DNA of 64,000 bases, from contig NZ_JAMZEB010000001.1 of the NCBI RefSeq assembly GCF_024172165.1, positions 620,001-684,000 of the forward strand. The letters run 5' to 3'. How positions within the stretch are numbered: the first letter of the stretch is position 1; each line of letters starts with the position of its first letter. This stretch comes from Nonomuraea thailandensis (GTDB lineage Bacteria; Actinomycetota; Actinomycetes; Streptosporangiales; Streptosporangiaceae). A model generated the notes under the pieces. The model saw only the letters and a program-made list of their open reading frames with translations. It was not told the DNA's origin and did no database searches. Shown piece after piece: positions 44,635 to 53,804 of this stretch. The translations under genes and the position numbers were made by a program.

Positions 44635-46184
44635 GCTGTCTCCTTCGGCATTAGGTGCAGCGCCGAGGCGAGCGCGGCGACGTTCAGTCCGGCAAGGGCG
44701 TGCTCCGTCACGACGCGCCCGTGGGCCACGACCAGGACGCGGTCGCACAGCCGCGCCAGTTCGTCCAGGTCGGTGCTCGACACCAGCACGGAGGTCCCGC
44801 CGCGGACGACCGCGCGGATGAGGTCGTAGATCTCGTTGCGGGCTGCGATGTCGACTCCCTGTGTCGGCTCGGCCAGCAGCAGCAGGCGGGGGCTGAGCGC
44901 TAGGCAGCGGGCGAGAAGGACCTTCTGCTGGTTGCCGCCGGACAGCGCCCCCACTTCGATCTCGACACTGGCGGCCTTGATCCCGAAGGATCGTCTGGCC
45001 GCCTCGGCGTCCGATCGCTCGCGCCTGGTCGACAGCCACCCCCTCGACCAGAAGTCTCGAAGCCTGGGGGCCGTGAGGTTGGAACGTAGCGAGAGGTCCA
45101 GGAAGCAGCCGTCCTGGTGCCGGTCCGCCGGGGAGTAGACGAATCCCTCCCGCAGCGCGTCACGAGGGCCCTCGGGATCGTATCGCCGGCCGTCGATGAG
45201 CGTCGTTCCGGCACTCGCCCGGCGCAGCCCGAACAGGACCTGGAGCGGCTCGTCGAACCCTGATCCGGCCAGCCCGGTGAGCCCGACGATCTCTCCCTCC
45301 GCAATGGTGAGATCCAGGCGTTCCAGAGCTCGCGCACGCAGTCCTGACACGACGATTCCGTCCGTACGGCGACGGGGACCCGCAGGCTTGGCTCCTGTGG
45401 CGCGGTCGTGGTGCCGCGTCACGTTCTGGGTCGGACCGACGATGTGATCGATCAGCTGGTTCTGGGTGAGGGAGTCAATCGCCGCCGTCAGCACGTTGCG
45501 GCCGTCGCGCAGCACGGTGACCGTGTCGGCCACGGCGCGCACCTCGGCAAGACGGTGACTGATGTAGATCACGGTCTGGCCGCGGGCGCGATGCCGGTGC
45601 AGGTGCTCGAGCAACAGGTCGGCGTCGGGGCCCGGGAGGGAGGCCGTCGGCTCGTCCAGGACGAGGATGCCGGGCTGCCCGTCCGTCACGTTGAGGGCTC
45701 GGGCGATGGCGACCATCGTCTGCTCGGACGGCCGCAGATCCCCCAGCCGGGCGTCCGGCCGCAGCGTCAGTTCGAACCGGTCCAGCAGCGCCCGGGCCTC
45801 CCGCCGGACGGCGCGCCACCGGATCGGGGTGATCTGGGCCGCCTGCATGGAGGTGCCCAGGGCGAGGTTCTCCGCAACGGTCATGTCGGGGAACAGGCCG
45901 AGGTCCTGGTGGACGAAGCGCAGCCCGGCCTGGCGGGACACCGGCCTGGTGAAGTGGCGGGCGTCCCATTGATGGCCGTTCACGTTGATCGTGCCGGTGT
46001 CGGCTCGGTGCACTCCTGCGAGGATCTTGACGATGGTGGATTTGCCGGAGCCGTTGCCGCCCACGAGGGCGTGGATGTGCCCGGGGGGCACGTCGACGTC
46101 CAGCTGTACCAAGGCTTTCGTGGCACTGAAGTGTTTGGACAGTCCGCGGATGCTGAGTGCCGGCCCCACGTTCGGCAGCGTCAT
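44631..46184 (-). CDS. Sugar-type ABC importer ATPase with two nucleotide-binding domains (RbsA-like)
   Basis: 517 aa from ATG 46184, overlapping the binding-protein stop by 4 nt; the much longer open frame runs into the upstream gene. Domain 1 has Walker A GGNGSGKST, the unusual signature LRPSEQTMVAIAR and Walker B GILVLDEPTASLP. Domain 2 has a degenerate Walker A (GLAGSGFDEPLQ) typical of the family's second half, signature LSGGNQQKVLLARC and Walker B LLLLAEPTQGVD. This is the standard RbsA/XylG/MglA design. It energises import with the adjoining permease and lipoprotein. Confidence 0.88.
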   Translation of the reverse strand: MTLPNVGPALSIRGLSKHFSATKALVQLDVDVPPGHIHALVGGNGSGKSTIVKILAGVHRADTGTINVNGHQWDARHFTRPVSRQAGLRFVHQDLGLFPDMTVAENLALGTSMQAAQITPIRWRAVRREARALLDRFELTLRPDARLGDLRPSEQTMVAIARALNVTDGQPGILVLDEPTASLPGPDADLLLEHLHRHRARGQTVIYISHRLAEVRAVADTVTVLRDGRNVLTAAIDSLTQNQLIDHIVGPTQNVTRHHDRATGAKPAGPRRRTDGIVVSGLRARALERLDLTIAEGEIVGLTGLAGSGFDEPLQVLFGLRRASAGTTLIDGRRYDPEGPRDALREGFVYSPADRHQDGCFLDLSLRSNLTAPRLRDFWSRGWLSTRRERSDAEAARRSFGIKAASVEIEVGALSGGNQQKVLLARCLALSPRLLLLAEPTQGVDIAARNEIYDLIRAVVRGGTSVLVSSTDLDELARLCDRVLVVAHGRVVTEHALAGLNVAALASALHLMPKETA

Positions 46185-47380
46185 CGGCCACCCCAGATTT
46201 TCCGGTAGTTGGCGCGGAAGTCGACCGGGGCCTCGAAGCTGCCTGTGGAGGGAACGTTCGCGGTGTCCACCGCGTACAGTCCCATGCCTGAGGGGACCTG
46301 CTTCTGACCGGCGAACAGGCGGATCAGTCCGTCGACCGCGGCCCATCCCGACCACGCGTGCGGGATGCCCATCGACGCCGTCTGGCCCCGGTCCTTGCGG
46401 ATCAGGTCCAGGCTCGGCTGGTTGCCCTCGTTGCCGACGACGAAGAGCGAGTCCTTGCGCCCCGACTCCATCACGGCAGGGGCTACGGACAGGCCGACCC
46501 CGTCGAAGGGGATGAAGATGCTGTTGGCCTGCGGGTTCTGCAGCAGCGCCGCCTGGGCCTTGGCGGTGACGCCGGGGCCGAGGTCCGACAGGCTCAGCGG
46601 GATCTCGTGGACCACGCATTCCTCGCACTTCTTGTTGTCCTGCAGGAAGAGGTCCGTCGCCGCCTTGGGCGCCGCCAGATCCTTGATGTGGAAGACGAGC
46701 GTGTCGGCCTTTCCGTCGGTCGCGTCCACGATCAGCCACCCCTTGGCCAGGCCGATCGTCTTCGCCCACGTCGCGTAGTCCACCGGACTGCCGTCCAGTC
46801 CCGCGTAGGTCACCGTCGTGTCCAGGAGCGGGGCCTGGGGACAGTCGGCGGCGTAGATGCCCGCCAGTTTGATGCCGGCCGCCTTGACCTCTTGGAGTGC
46901 TCCCTTCACGGGTGCGCAGTCGAAGGCGATGATGATGACCGCGTCGGCCTGAGCGGACCTGGCCTGGCGGATTCCGGCCTGCCACTTCGACGGGTCTCCC
47001 GCGCCGTCGAAGACTGTCGGGGTCCAGCCGGCCGCTGTGACCGCCTCCTTGGCTCCTTCTGACAGGAGATGGCCGCCCGGATCGCTTTCCAGGAAGGAGA
47101 TGATCCACACCTTCTTGCCCGGCGCCGGTCGCGGCGCGGAAGTGGGGAGGGGGCCGGTGATGCCCTTCTTCATCTTGGCCGCCACGCAATGGGCGAAGGC
47201 CACGTACGGTGATCCGGCCGGGACGGAGGACCAGTCGTCGCAGTTGGCGGCGGCAGGGACCTGTGTACGAGTGGAGGCGCCCGGCCGGTTTTCGCCGGCC
47301 GGGCTCGCGGTGCACGCTGTCATGACCGCAAGAGCACTGAGTGCGGCGGCCACTACGGCGAGCCGACGTTGACGCTGCAT
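46181..47380 (-). CDS. Sugar-type ABC importer substrate-binding lipoprotein
   Basis: 399 aa from ATG 47380 (MQRQRRLAVVAAALSALAVM, lipobox VMTAC). An ATG 8 codons upstream is an alternative. The mature part resembles periplasmic-binding-protein type 1 (Peripla_BP_4): KKVWIISFLESDPGGHLLSE, a VIIIAFDCAPVKGAL loop and GLSVAPAVMESGRKDSLFVV. It is the first gene of the transporter operon. Binding proteins of this class carry pentoses, hexoses and also non-sugar ligands. With meta-cleavage genes near, an aromatic or cyclic ligand is possible. Confidence 0.85.
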   Translation of the reverse strand: MQRQRRLAVVAAALSALAVMTACTASPAGENRPGASTRTQVPAAANCDDWSSVPAGSPYVAFAHCVAAKMKKGITGPLPTSAPRPAPGKKVWIISFLESDPGGHLLSEGAKEAVTAAGWTPTVFDGAGDPSKWQAGIRQARSAQADAVIIIAFDCAPVKGALQEVKAAGIKLAGIYAADCPQAPLLDTTVTYAGLDGSPVDYATWAKTIGLAKGWLIVDATDGKADTLVFHIKDLAAPKAATDLFLQDNKKCEECVVHEIPLSLSDLGPGVTAKAQAALLQNPQANSIFIPFDGVGLSVAPAVMESGRKDSLFVVGNEGNQPSLDLIRKDRGQTASMGIPHAWSGWAAVDGLIRLFAGQKQVPSGMGLYAVDTANVPSTGSFEAPVDFRANYRKIWGGR

Positions 47381-47554
47381 GTCCAACCCACTTCCTTCGC
47401 CCATGGAGGCGGCATGGCGCGGTGCCAGGTGAGGGGAGTAAACAAGGGCTCCGTCGGCCGCACCAGATCGGAGGCGAGCGGGACACGATCCGGAAACCGG
47501 ATCAACATGGCGGCGTAATGTTCGAGTGGTGCCGCAGTGAAGTGGACGGCTCCG

Positions 47555-47869
47555 TCAGCGCGGGGACGTGATCGGCAGCCCGTGTCCGGCCAGCGGTTCC
47601 AGCCACGAAAGCGACGCCGACTCCACGAGCTCCTCCATCTGCCGGCCGAGCTCCGCCCGCCGCGGAGAGCGGGCGTGCTCGTCGAGGGCCTCCTGGTCGG
47701 CATAGACCTCGAACGCGACGACGGTGCGCGGGCTCTCGGGCTCGGTGAAGAGCTGGAACACGACGGTGCCCGGCTCCGTCTTGACGTGATCGGCATAGGC
47801 GGTGAGCACCGCCAGGAGGGTCTCGTGCTCGCCGGGACGTGAGGTGAGCCTTGCCAGGACTGTGATCAT
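47555..47869 (-). CDS. ABM-family (antibiotic biosynthesis monooxygenase-type) small enzyme
   Basis: 104 aa from ATG 47869. MITVLARLTSRPGEHETLLA, VLTAYADHVKTEPGTVVFQL, RTVVAFEVYADQEALDEHAR and LVESASLSW make up a dimeric ferredoxin-like barrel of the ABM/YgiN quinol monooxygenase type. Such proteins oxidise phenols or quinols without a cofactor or act as heme-type oxygenases. It is 63 nt downstream of the IclR gene, pointing to a shared transcript. It supports an aromatic-degradation theme. Confidence 0.8.
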   Translation of the reverse strand: MITVLARLTSRPGEHETLLAVLTAYADHVKTEPGTVVFQLFTEPESPRTVVAFEVYADQEALDEHARSPRRAELGRQMEELVESASLSWLEPLAGHGLPITSPR

Positions 47870-47932
47870 GAAATCTCCTAGTGTCGAATGGGTGAACCTG
47901 CAGAAGGATGACCCGCGCCGGCCGCGGCCCAC

Positions 47933-48685
47933 TCAGGCGGCGCGGCCGACCACGCGGGAAAGACCGAGAGCAGCCGTACGAACGGCGGACGTGACGTGAT
48001 CGAGACGCATCCGTGTGCTCCAGCCGGAGGCGGAGATGGCGGCGATCGCGATGGAATCCTCATTGAGGATCGGGGCCGCCGCGCACAGCACCCCGATCCG
48101 CGACTCCTCCCGGTCGTAGGCCACACCGTGGTCGCGGACCGTCTCCAGTTGGCGAGACAGGAGCCCCGGCATAGTCAGCGTGTGCGCGGTAAGGCGTGGG
48201 AGGCCCGCTGCCAGGACCGTGTCGAGAACGTCAGCCGGTGAGAACGCGAGGATCGCCTTACCAACGCCGGTCGCGGCCGCCGGAAGACGGCCGCCGACCG
48301 CGGAGGGCAGATTCGGCCCACCAGGAGCCTCGAGAATCTCCAGGTAGACCACCTCACGGCCCTCGAGCACGGCCAGATGCACAGTGTGGCCCGTCGCCTC
48401 GCGCAGATCGGCCATGTAGGGAAGAGCCGCCTCGCGCAGAACCCGGCGGCGGGGCACCCGCTGACCGAGCTCGAACAGGCGCAGCCCGAGGCGTACCCCG
48501 GTGCCGTGCCGTTCGAGCAGGCCACAGCTCACCAGGTCCGCGGCGAGTCGATGAACTGTCGAAGGCGGCAGATTCGTACGTCGGGCAATCTCAGTGACCC
48601 CGAGCAGATTGTCGCCCGGGGTGAAGGCGCTCAGGATCGCGGCGATCCGCTCCGGGAGCGTACCCTCCCCGGACCTGGGGTGCAT
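47933..48685 (-). CDS. IclR-family transcriptional regulator
   Basis: 250 aa from ATG 48685. N-terminal winged helix (ERIAAILSAFTPGDNLLGVT, EIARRTNLPPSTVHRLAADL) and C-terminal IclR effector domain (ADLREATGHTVHLAVLEGRE, PLR-type pocket SAVGGRLPAAATGVGKAILA). The longer upstream frame overlaps the divergent promoter. IclR members in this position commonly govern aromatic catabolic operons such as pca or mhp. It faces the hydratase/dehydrogenase/aldolase operon, which it probably controls. Confidence 0.88.
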   Translation of the reverse strand: MHPRSGEGTLPERIAAILSAFTPGDNLLGVTEIARRTNLPPSTVHRLAADLVSCGLLERHGTGVRLGLRLFELGQRVPRRRVLREAALPYMADLREATGHTVHLAVLEGREVVYLEILEAPGGPNLPSAVGGRLPAAATGVGKAILAFSPADVLDTVLAAGLPRLTAHTLTMPGLLSRQLETVRDHGVAYDREESRIGVLCAAAPILNEDSIAIAAISASGWSTRMRLDHVTSAVRTAALGLSRVVGRAA

Positions 48686-48727
48686 GGGTCGAGCGTAGGG
48701 CACGAACCCGCAGGTTCCGCCAAAAGT

Positions 48728-48744
48728 GTTCCGTCTTGTGGAAC
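48728..48744. promoter_or_regulatory. GTTCC-N7-GGAAC operator candidate
   Basis: A perfect inverted repeat (GTTCC 48728-48732, GGAAC 48740-48744) lies in the 121-bp gap between the divergent IclR gene and the hydratase gene. A further TTCCG at about 48715 repeats the half-site. Its placement suits IclR control of both directions. Confidence 0.5.
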
Positions 48745-48806
48745 GGCTTCGTTGTCCTGACCACCGTCCGGGCCGCACAGTCCCTGTCGATACGGAGGAG
48801 GAATCC

Positions 48807-49613
48807 GTGAACGACATACAGGTGACCGCGGATCGGCTGATCAACGCCTACGCGACAAGAGTGCCGATCGACCCGCTCACGCTCACCCATCCGTGGATGA
48901 CGCTGGACGACGCCTACGCCGTCCAACTCGCACAGGTCGAGCAGTGGTCGCGGGCGGGCGAGGCGATCAAGGGGCACAAGGTCGGGCTCACCTCGGCCGC
49001 CATACAGACTCAGTTCGGCGTGGACCGGCCGGATTACGGCCATCTGACCGCCTCGATGTTCCACTTGGACAGTACGCCCATAGACGTCGGCCGCTTCCTG
49101 CAGCCACGCATCGAGCCGGAGATCGCCTTCGTGCTCGGCAAGCCCTTGGCCGGTCCCGGGCTGACGACGGCCGACGCCGTCGAAGCGGTGGACTACCTGC
49201 TGCCCGCCCTAGAGATCATCGACTCGCGGATCCACGGCTGGAAGATCAAATTGGCTGACACGGTCGCCGACAACGCCTCCAGCGGAGGAGTCGTACTGGG
49301 CGCCCAGCCAGTGCCCCTCCAGGCCGTGGACCTGCGGCTCGCCGGTTGCCTGCTGTGCCGCGACGGGCACGTCGTCCAAACCGGTGCCACTGGCGCGGTT
49401 CTGGGATCACCGCTGAACGCGCTGACCTGGCTGGCCAACACCCTGGGCGAACGGGGGCAGCGCCTGGAGGCCGGCCACGTGGTGCTGTCCGGCTCGATCA
49501 CGGCCGCCATCCCGGTACAGGCCGGGCAGATCGTGACAGCGGAGATCGCCGGCCTCGGGTCCGTATCGGCCGTGTTCGCCCCTGACACAGCTACGACGAA
49601 GGATCCGGCATGA
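48807..49613 (+). CDS. mhpD: 2-hydroxypenta-2,4-dienoate hydratase (2-keto-4-pentenoate hydratase family)
   Basis: 268 aa from GTG 48807 with GGAGGAGGAATCC directly upstream; the ATG at 48726 is upstream of this ribosome site and is rejected. [33 protein letters not shown] (metal-binding glutamates) and [14 protein letters not shown] are hallmarks of the MhpD/XylJ/HpaH family. It hydrates the dienoate released by meta-ring cleavage to 4-hydroxy-2-oxovalerate. Next genes encode the two following enzymes of that lower pathway, overlapping by 4 nt. Confidence 0.9.
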   Translation: MNDIQVTADRLINAYATRVPIDPLTLTHPWMTLDDAYAVQLAQVEQWSRAGEAIKGHKVGLTSAAIQTQFGVDRPDYGHLTASMFHLDSTPIDVGRFLQPRIEPEIAFVLGKPLAGPGLTTADAVEAVDYLLPALEIIDSRIHGWKIKLADTVADNASSGGVVLGAQPVPLQAVDLRLAGCLLCRDGHVVQTGATGAVLGSPLNALTWLANTLGERGQRLEAGHVVLSGSITAAIPVQAGQIVTAEIAGLGSVSAVFAPDTATTKDPA

Positions 49614-50511
49614 CACCCGTCCGCGCGGCCATCGTCGGTCCTGGCAACATCGGCACGGACTTGCTGATCAAGCTGCTGCGCTCCGACGTGATCGACGTGC
49701 ACTCCATGGTCGGCGTGGACCCCGACTCCGACGGGCTGCGACGCGCCCGCGAACTGGGCGTACGAACCAGTGCGCAGGGTGTCGACTGGCTGCTGGACCA
49801 GGACGATCTGCCTGATCTGGTCTTCGAGGCCACCTCGGTCCGCGCTCACCTTGCCCACGCCCCCCGGTACGCGGCCGCGGGCATCCAGGCCGTCGATCTG
49901 ACACCCGCCGCTGTCCGCCCGTTCGCCTGCCCCCCGGTCAATCTTGACGGCGTGTCGGACGGCGTCAATCTCAACATGATTACCTGTGGGGGTCAGGCCA
50001 CGATCCCGATCGTGCACGCCGTCGCCCCAGATGGTGCCGGTCAGCTACGCGGAGATCGTCGCGTCGATCGCCTCGCGCTCCGCTGGTCCCGGCACACTGG
50101 CGAACATCGACGAGTTCACCGAGACCACCGCACGCCCCATCGAGAAGGTCGGCGGCGCCGATCAGGGTAAGGCCGTCATCATTCTCAACCCGGTCACACC
50201 CCCCCATGATCATGCGGGACACAGTGTTCTGCGCGATCCCCGCCGACGCCGACACCGACGCGATCAGCGAGTCCGTCCACGCCATGGTGGAACGCGTCGC
50301 GACGTACGTACCGGGCTATCGCCTGCGCGCGGAACCCCAGTTCGACGGGCCGCGTGACGACTGGGCGGGCAAGGCCCGCGTCGCGGTGTTCCTGGAGGTC
50401 AAGGGCATCGGCGACTACCTACCGGCCTGGGCGGGAAATCTGGACATCATGACTGCCGCCGCCGCCCGCGTGGGCGAGCAACTGGCAGCGCGGAGGGGGA
50501 CGACGAAGTGA
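49610..50511 (+). pseudogene. mhpF: Acetaldehyde dehydrogenase (acylating), two frameshifts
   Basis: Three frames together give one complete enzyme. [20 protein letters not shown] (NAD site) and [20 protein letters not shown] (catalytic Cys) come first. After a shift near 50030 comes [20 protein letters not shown] with [20 protein letters not shown]. After a second shift in a run of seven C at 50199-50205 comes [14 protein letters not shown] to the stop at 50511. The enzyme turns acetaldehyde plus CoA into acetyl-CoA and forms a channeling complex with the aldolase. The homopolymer indel could be a sequencing error; the first is harder to dismiss. Confidence 0.85.
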
Positions 50512-51494
50512 CAGAGCACCAGATTGGCACGGAAGGGGGCGGGTCAGCTGCGGCGGCGCCACAGGTCCGCATCACCGACTCCACGTTGCGCGACGGCAGC
50601 CACGCCATGGCACACCGGTTCACCGAGGAACAAGTGCGCGGTGTGGTCCACGCGCTGGACTCCTCCGGCGTCGAGGTCATCGAAGTCGCGCACGGGGACG
50701 GGCTCGGCGGCTCGTCCTTCAACTACGGATTCTCCGTGCAGGACGAGATCGAGCTGATCGCGGCCGCCGTGGACGAGGCCGCCCAGGCCCGCATCACGGT
50801 GCTGCTACTTCCCGGTCTCGGCACGGTGGAGGATCTCAGACGGGCGCACGGAGCGGGCGCCGCCGTGGCGCGCATCGCCACCCACTGCACCGAGGCCGAT
50901 GTATCCCTGCAGCACTTCGCCGCAGCGCGCGAGCTCGGCATGGAGACCGTCGGCTTCCTGATGCTCTCGCACAGGCTGGGCCCCGCGGAACTCGCCGCGC
51001 AAGCGCGGATCATGGTGGACGGCGGCGCCCAGTGCATGTACGTCGTGGACTCCGCCGGGGCCATGATGCTGACCGACGCCCAGACCAGGGTCAGCGCACT
51101 CGTGGCGGAGATCGGGGAGCAGGCCCAGGTCGGTTTCCATGGCCACCAGAACCTCTCCCTCGGCGTGGCCAACTCCGCACTGGCCGCCCAGAACGGCGCC
51201 CGCCAGATCGACGGGGCGCTGTGCGCGCTCGGCGCTGGCGCCGGCAACGCCCCGACGGAGGTATTGGCCGCGACCTTCGACCGGCTGGGCATCACCACCG
51301 GCGTCGATGTTCACGGCGTGCAGGCCGCCGCCCAGGACGTGGTGCGGCCCTTCCTGCCCGGACTGCCGTTCGCCGACAGAGCTGCCATCGTCCAAGGCCA
51401 CGCCGGTGTCTATTCGAGTTTCCTGCTCCATGCCGAACGGGCCGCCGACCGCTACGGCGTGCCGGCGCACGAAATTCGCCGCGATCCACACTGA
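50508..51494 (+). CDS. mhpE: 4-hydroxy-2-oxovalerate aldolase, C-terminally truncated
   Basis: GTG 50508 overlaps the dehydrogenase stop by 4 nt. [20 protein letters not shown] (metal and Arg site), [20 protein letters not shown] (His-x-His) and [20 protein letters not shown] mark the DmpG/MhpE family. The homologous part ends at [14 protein letters not shown]-stop is foreign, introduced by the IS3-type end at about 51490, so roughly the last 15-20 residues are missing compared with normal length near 340. It would split 4-hydroxy-2-oxovalerate into pyruvate and acetaldehyde. Function of the shortened protein is uncertain. Confidence 0.85.
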   Translation: MTEHQIGTEGGGSAAAAPQVRITDSTLRDGSHAMAHRFTEEQVRGVVHALDSSGVEVIEVAHGDGLGGSSFNYGFSVQDEIELIAAAVDEAAQARITVLLLPGLGTVEDLRRAHGAGAAVARIATHCTEADVSLQHFAAARELGMETVGFLMLSHRLGPAELAAQARIMVDGGAQCMYVVDSAGAMMLTDAQTRVSALVAEIGEQAQVGFHGHQNLSLGVANSALAAQNGARQIDGALCALGAGAGNAPTEVLAATFDRLGITTGVDVHGVQAAAQDVVRPFLPGLPFADRAAIVQGHAGVYSSFLLHAERAADRYGVPAHEIRRDPH

Positions 51495-51562
51495 ACCAGT
51501 CCGGGTTTCTTGGAGGTCTGAAGCCAGCATGATCGTGCTGGCGGAAGGGAGAATCACACGCG

Positions 51563-51979
51563 ATGCCAGCCCCGAGGAAGTACCCGCAGGAACTGCGTGA
51601 GCGCGCGGTGCGGATGGTGTTCGAGATCCGCGAGCAGAGCGGCCATGCGCCCGGTGCGATCGCCCGGGTGGCCCAGCAGCTCGGTATCCATCGTGAGGCG
51701 CTGCGCAGCTGGGTGCGCCAGGCCGAGGTCGACGCCGGCCACCGGCTACTGACCGAAGCGACCGGCGTCGACGTCTTCTTCGCGGCACCACGCAGCCCAT
51801 GGCAACGGGGCACGAACGAGAACACGAACAAACTGATCCGGCAATACTTACCGAAAGGCACTGATCTGAGCCTGTACAGCCAAGCCGACCTTGACGCCCT
51901 GGCCGCCCGCCTGAACGATCGCCCCCGCAAGTGCCTCGACTACCGAACCCCGGCCCAACGTGTTGCCTTGACTCCTTGA
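51563..51979 (+). pseudogene. IS3 orfA / IS30 transposase chimera
   Basis: Residues 1-60 (MPAPRKYPQELRERAVRMVF, GAIARVAQQLGIHREALRSW) are the start of an IS3-family orfA. From about residue 62 the sequence switches to an IS30 transposase C-terminus: VFFAAPRSPWQRGTNENTNK, LIRQYLPKGTDLSLYSQADL, RLNDRPRKCLDYRTPAQ. The join keeps the frame, giving a continuous 138-codon hybrid. The IS3 left end (TGAACCAGTCCGGGTTTCTT, about 51492) truncates the aldolase gene. Confidence 0.8.
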
Positions 51980-52232
51980 ATCTAAGACGGCCTTCCGCAA
52001 GATCTCCTTCTCCTCGCGCAGGGTCCTGTTCTCCAAGCCGGGCCAGCTCTTCCTTCTCCGCGCTGGTCACGCCGTCTTGGCGGCGGCCGTCATCCAGATC
52101 GGTCTGGCGCACCCAGGTACGGATCGACTGCGCAGAGGGCTGGAACTCCTTGGCCAGCTCCTCCGGCGTCCGTCCCGCGCGCACCAGCTCCACCATCTGC
52201 CGACGAAACTCCGGCGGATAGTTGTTCGGCAC
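51970..52232 (-). pseudogene. IS3-family orfA remnant
   Basis: From GTG 52232 (AAGGAG upstream): VPNNYPPEFRRQMVELVRAG, PEELAKEFQPSAQSIRTWVR and, after one shift, ENRTLREEKEILRKAVLDSR. This is the helix-turn-helix and leucine zipper of an orfA. The rest and orfB are missing; the IS30 tail of the opposite-strand chimera abuts it. A terminal repeat may lie near 52280 (GTGTCCACCAAACCGGGCCA). Confidence 0.7.
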
Positions 52233-52320
52233 AGCAGACTCCTTCTTCCGGGAATCAGGGTTCCCCAGAGAACAGGTGTCCACCAAACCGGGCCAACTCC
52301 AAGCATGTACCTGGCACCTT

Positions 52321-52597
52321 GGCCAAATCGGGGACATGCTGAGGATAGCCTCGCATCTCGGGCGTGTCGGCTAACCTTTCGCTCGACACAAGTACGTGGC
52401 CATGCTGCCGATTATCATCGGATTCCCGCCATTTGCCGCCTGCCGCATCGATCACAATCCCCCTTCGGGTGGTGTCTGGCTGAGCAGGTTACCGTTGCAG
52501 GGCTGTAGGAACCTGCTTTTCATGAGCAGCCATTGGCAATGCTGAGCCGATAAAAATCCGCTTGTATGACGGTCGGTCATTTTGGGACATTGAGGCG
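52321..52597. other. Intergenic stretch without recognisable genes
   Basis: About 280 bp, less GC-rich than its flanks, with nothing recognised. It presumably carries the promoter of the orphan gene at 52598. Confidence 0.3.
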
Positions 52598-53290
52598 ATG
52601 AATGATCACCGAAGTTTCTTCACCACTCATGACCTGAAGCGGCTCGCTCCGCATCCCTTGGTAGTCTCCAGCCCCTTCGGCGATCTGCTACCGGCGATGA
52701 CGATCGGCCGCCGGCAGCTCGCATCGGCCCCTGACCGGTGCTGGGAATTGCCGCGCGGCAGGATCGGTGCCTGGTCGCTGCCGGAGGCGGTTGTTGAGGT
52801 ATTGGTCTCACCGGTGACACCCCGTTGGACCCCGCATCCCGTCACGGCGTCCTGGGGGATAGTGTGGCGGGTCACCGCGCAGGCGGAGGTGAGCGGTCTG
52901 CGGATGAGCGTGGGATATGACACCCTGCCCGCCGGCGTCACGATCTGGCCTGCCGCCGGGTACGGGCTGTGCGGGCTCGACGTCGACGACCGTGACATCG
53001 AGCTGACGTTCGGCGGGTGGAATGAGAACCTTCTCTACCATGAGGCCACCATGGGGCGGTTGCTGCCGCGCCGATGGGCGGAGCTGCTGGAGCGGGACCC
53101 TGACATCCCTTTCGTCACCTACAGCTCCGGTCACCGGCACGTGATCTGGGAACTGCCGGGGCTGCTGAAAGGGGAGCGATGCGATGTCCACGCCGCCGTG
53201 TCCTGGGCGCCTCAGCCGACCAACGGCGCCCCGTCACACCACGTAGATTCCGTGTATGCGGGGGACATCATCGAGCAGGCGATGCTGTGA
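52598..53290 (+). CDS. Hypothetical protein, unrecognised family
   Basis: 230 aa from ATG 52598 (MNDHRSFFTTHDLKRLAPHP), with TTGAGG just upstream. The frame also extends 12 codons to 52562. It is an acidic, Trp-rich, all-beta-looking cytoplasmic protein (WELPRGRIGAWSLPEAVVEV, GIVWRVTAQAEVSGLRMSVG, DIELTFGGWNENLLYHE), with no signal peptide, membrane segment or known motif. The complete frame, regular codon use and plausible ribosome site argue it is real. It is isolated between IS debris on both sides, so context says nothing about function. Confidence 0.6.
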   Translation: MNDHRSFFTTHDLKRLAPHPLVVSSPFGDLLPAMTIGRRQLASAPDRCWELPRGRIGAWSLPEAVVEVLVSPVTPRWTPHPVTASWGIVWRVTAQAEVSGLRMSVGYDTLPAGVTIWPAAGYGLCGLDVDDRDIELTFGGWNENLLYHEATMGRLLPRRWAELLERDPDIPFVTYSSGHRHVIWELPGLLKGERCDVHAAVSWAPQPTNGAPSHHVDSVYAGDIIEQAML

Positions 53291-53790
53291 GCGGACATTC
53301 GTTGAGGGCGCTAATTAGATATTTCGTTGGTTTCCGGGAGTCGGTAGATCGATCTTGGCCAGGCAGTGGGCGAGGCCTTGAGGATTTCGTCGGCGGTCTT
53401 GGTCCAGGTGAACGGCGCGGGTCGTCGTTCCAGGTGTCGATCCAGGCCTTGATGTCGTCATCGATTGCCTTCACCGAGGTGTGGACGCCGCGGCGGATCA
53501 GCTTGTCGGTGAGCAGGGTGTTGTGGGTGGCGTAGTTGTCGCACACGAGGTGTACGTCGAGTCCGGCCGGCACCGCCTTGTCGATCGAGGCGAAGAACTT
53601 CTCGAACTCGATCGCCCGGTGGCGGCGGTGCAGTTGGCCGCTCACGGTTCCGTCGGCGATGGTGAACGCGGCGAAGAGGCTGGTGATGCCGTGCCGCAGA
53701 TTGTCGTGGGTACGCCGCTCGGGCATGCCGGGCATCATCGGCAGTACCGGCTGGGAGCGGATGGGGTGCTCGCCGCGTGACAATCGGCGT
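53287..53790 (-). pseudogene. IS630-family transposase remnant with internal deletion
   Basis: Minus-strand reading gives RSQPVLPMMPGMPERRTHDN, LRHGITSLFAAFTIADGTVS, HLVCDNYATHNT, then a jump directly to LLTDKLIRRGVHTSVKAIDD and IKAWIDTWNDDPR. The roughly 40 residues normally between DNYATH and LLTDKL, which include part of the DDE core, are deleted. A frameshift follows before the end. The N-terminal part is absent from this strand; a matching N-terminal piece is found on the other strand just beyond. Confidence 0.75.
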
Positions 53791-53804
53791 CCGCGGCTCG
53801 GGGC

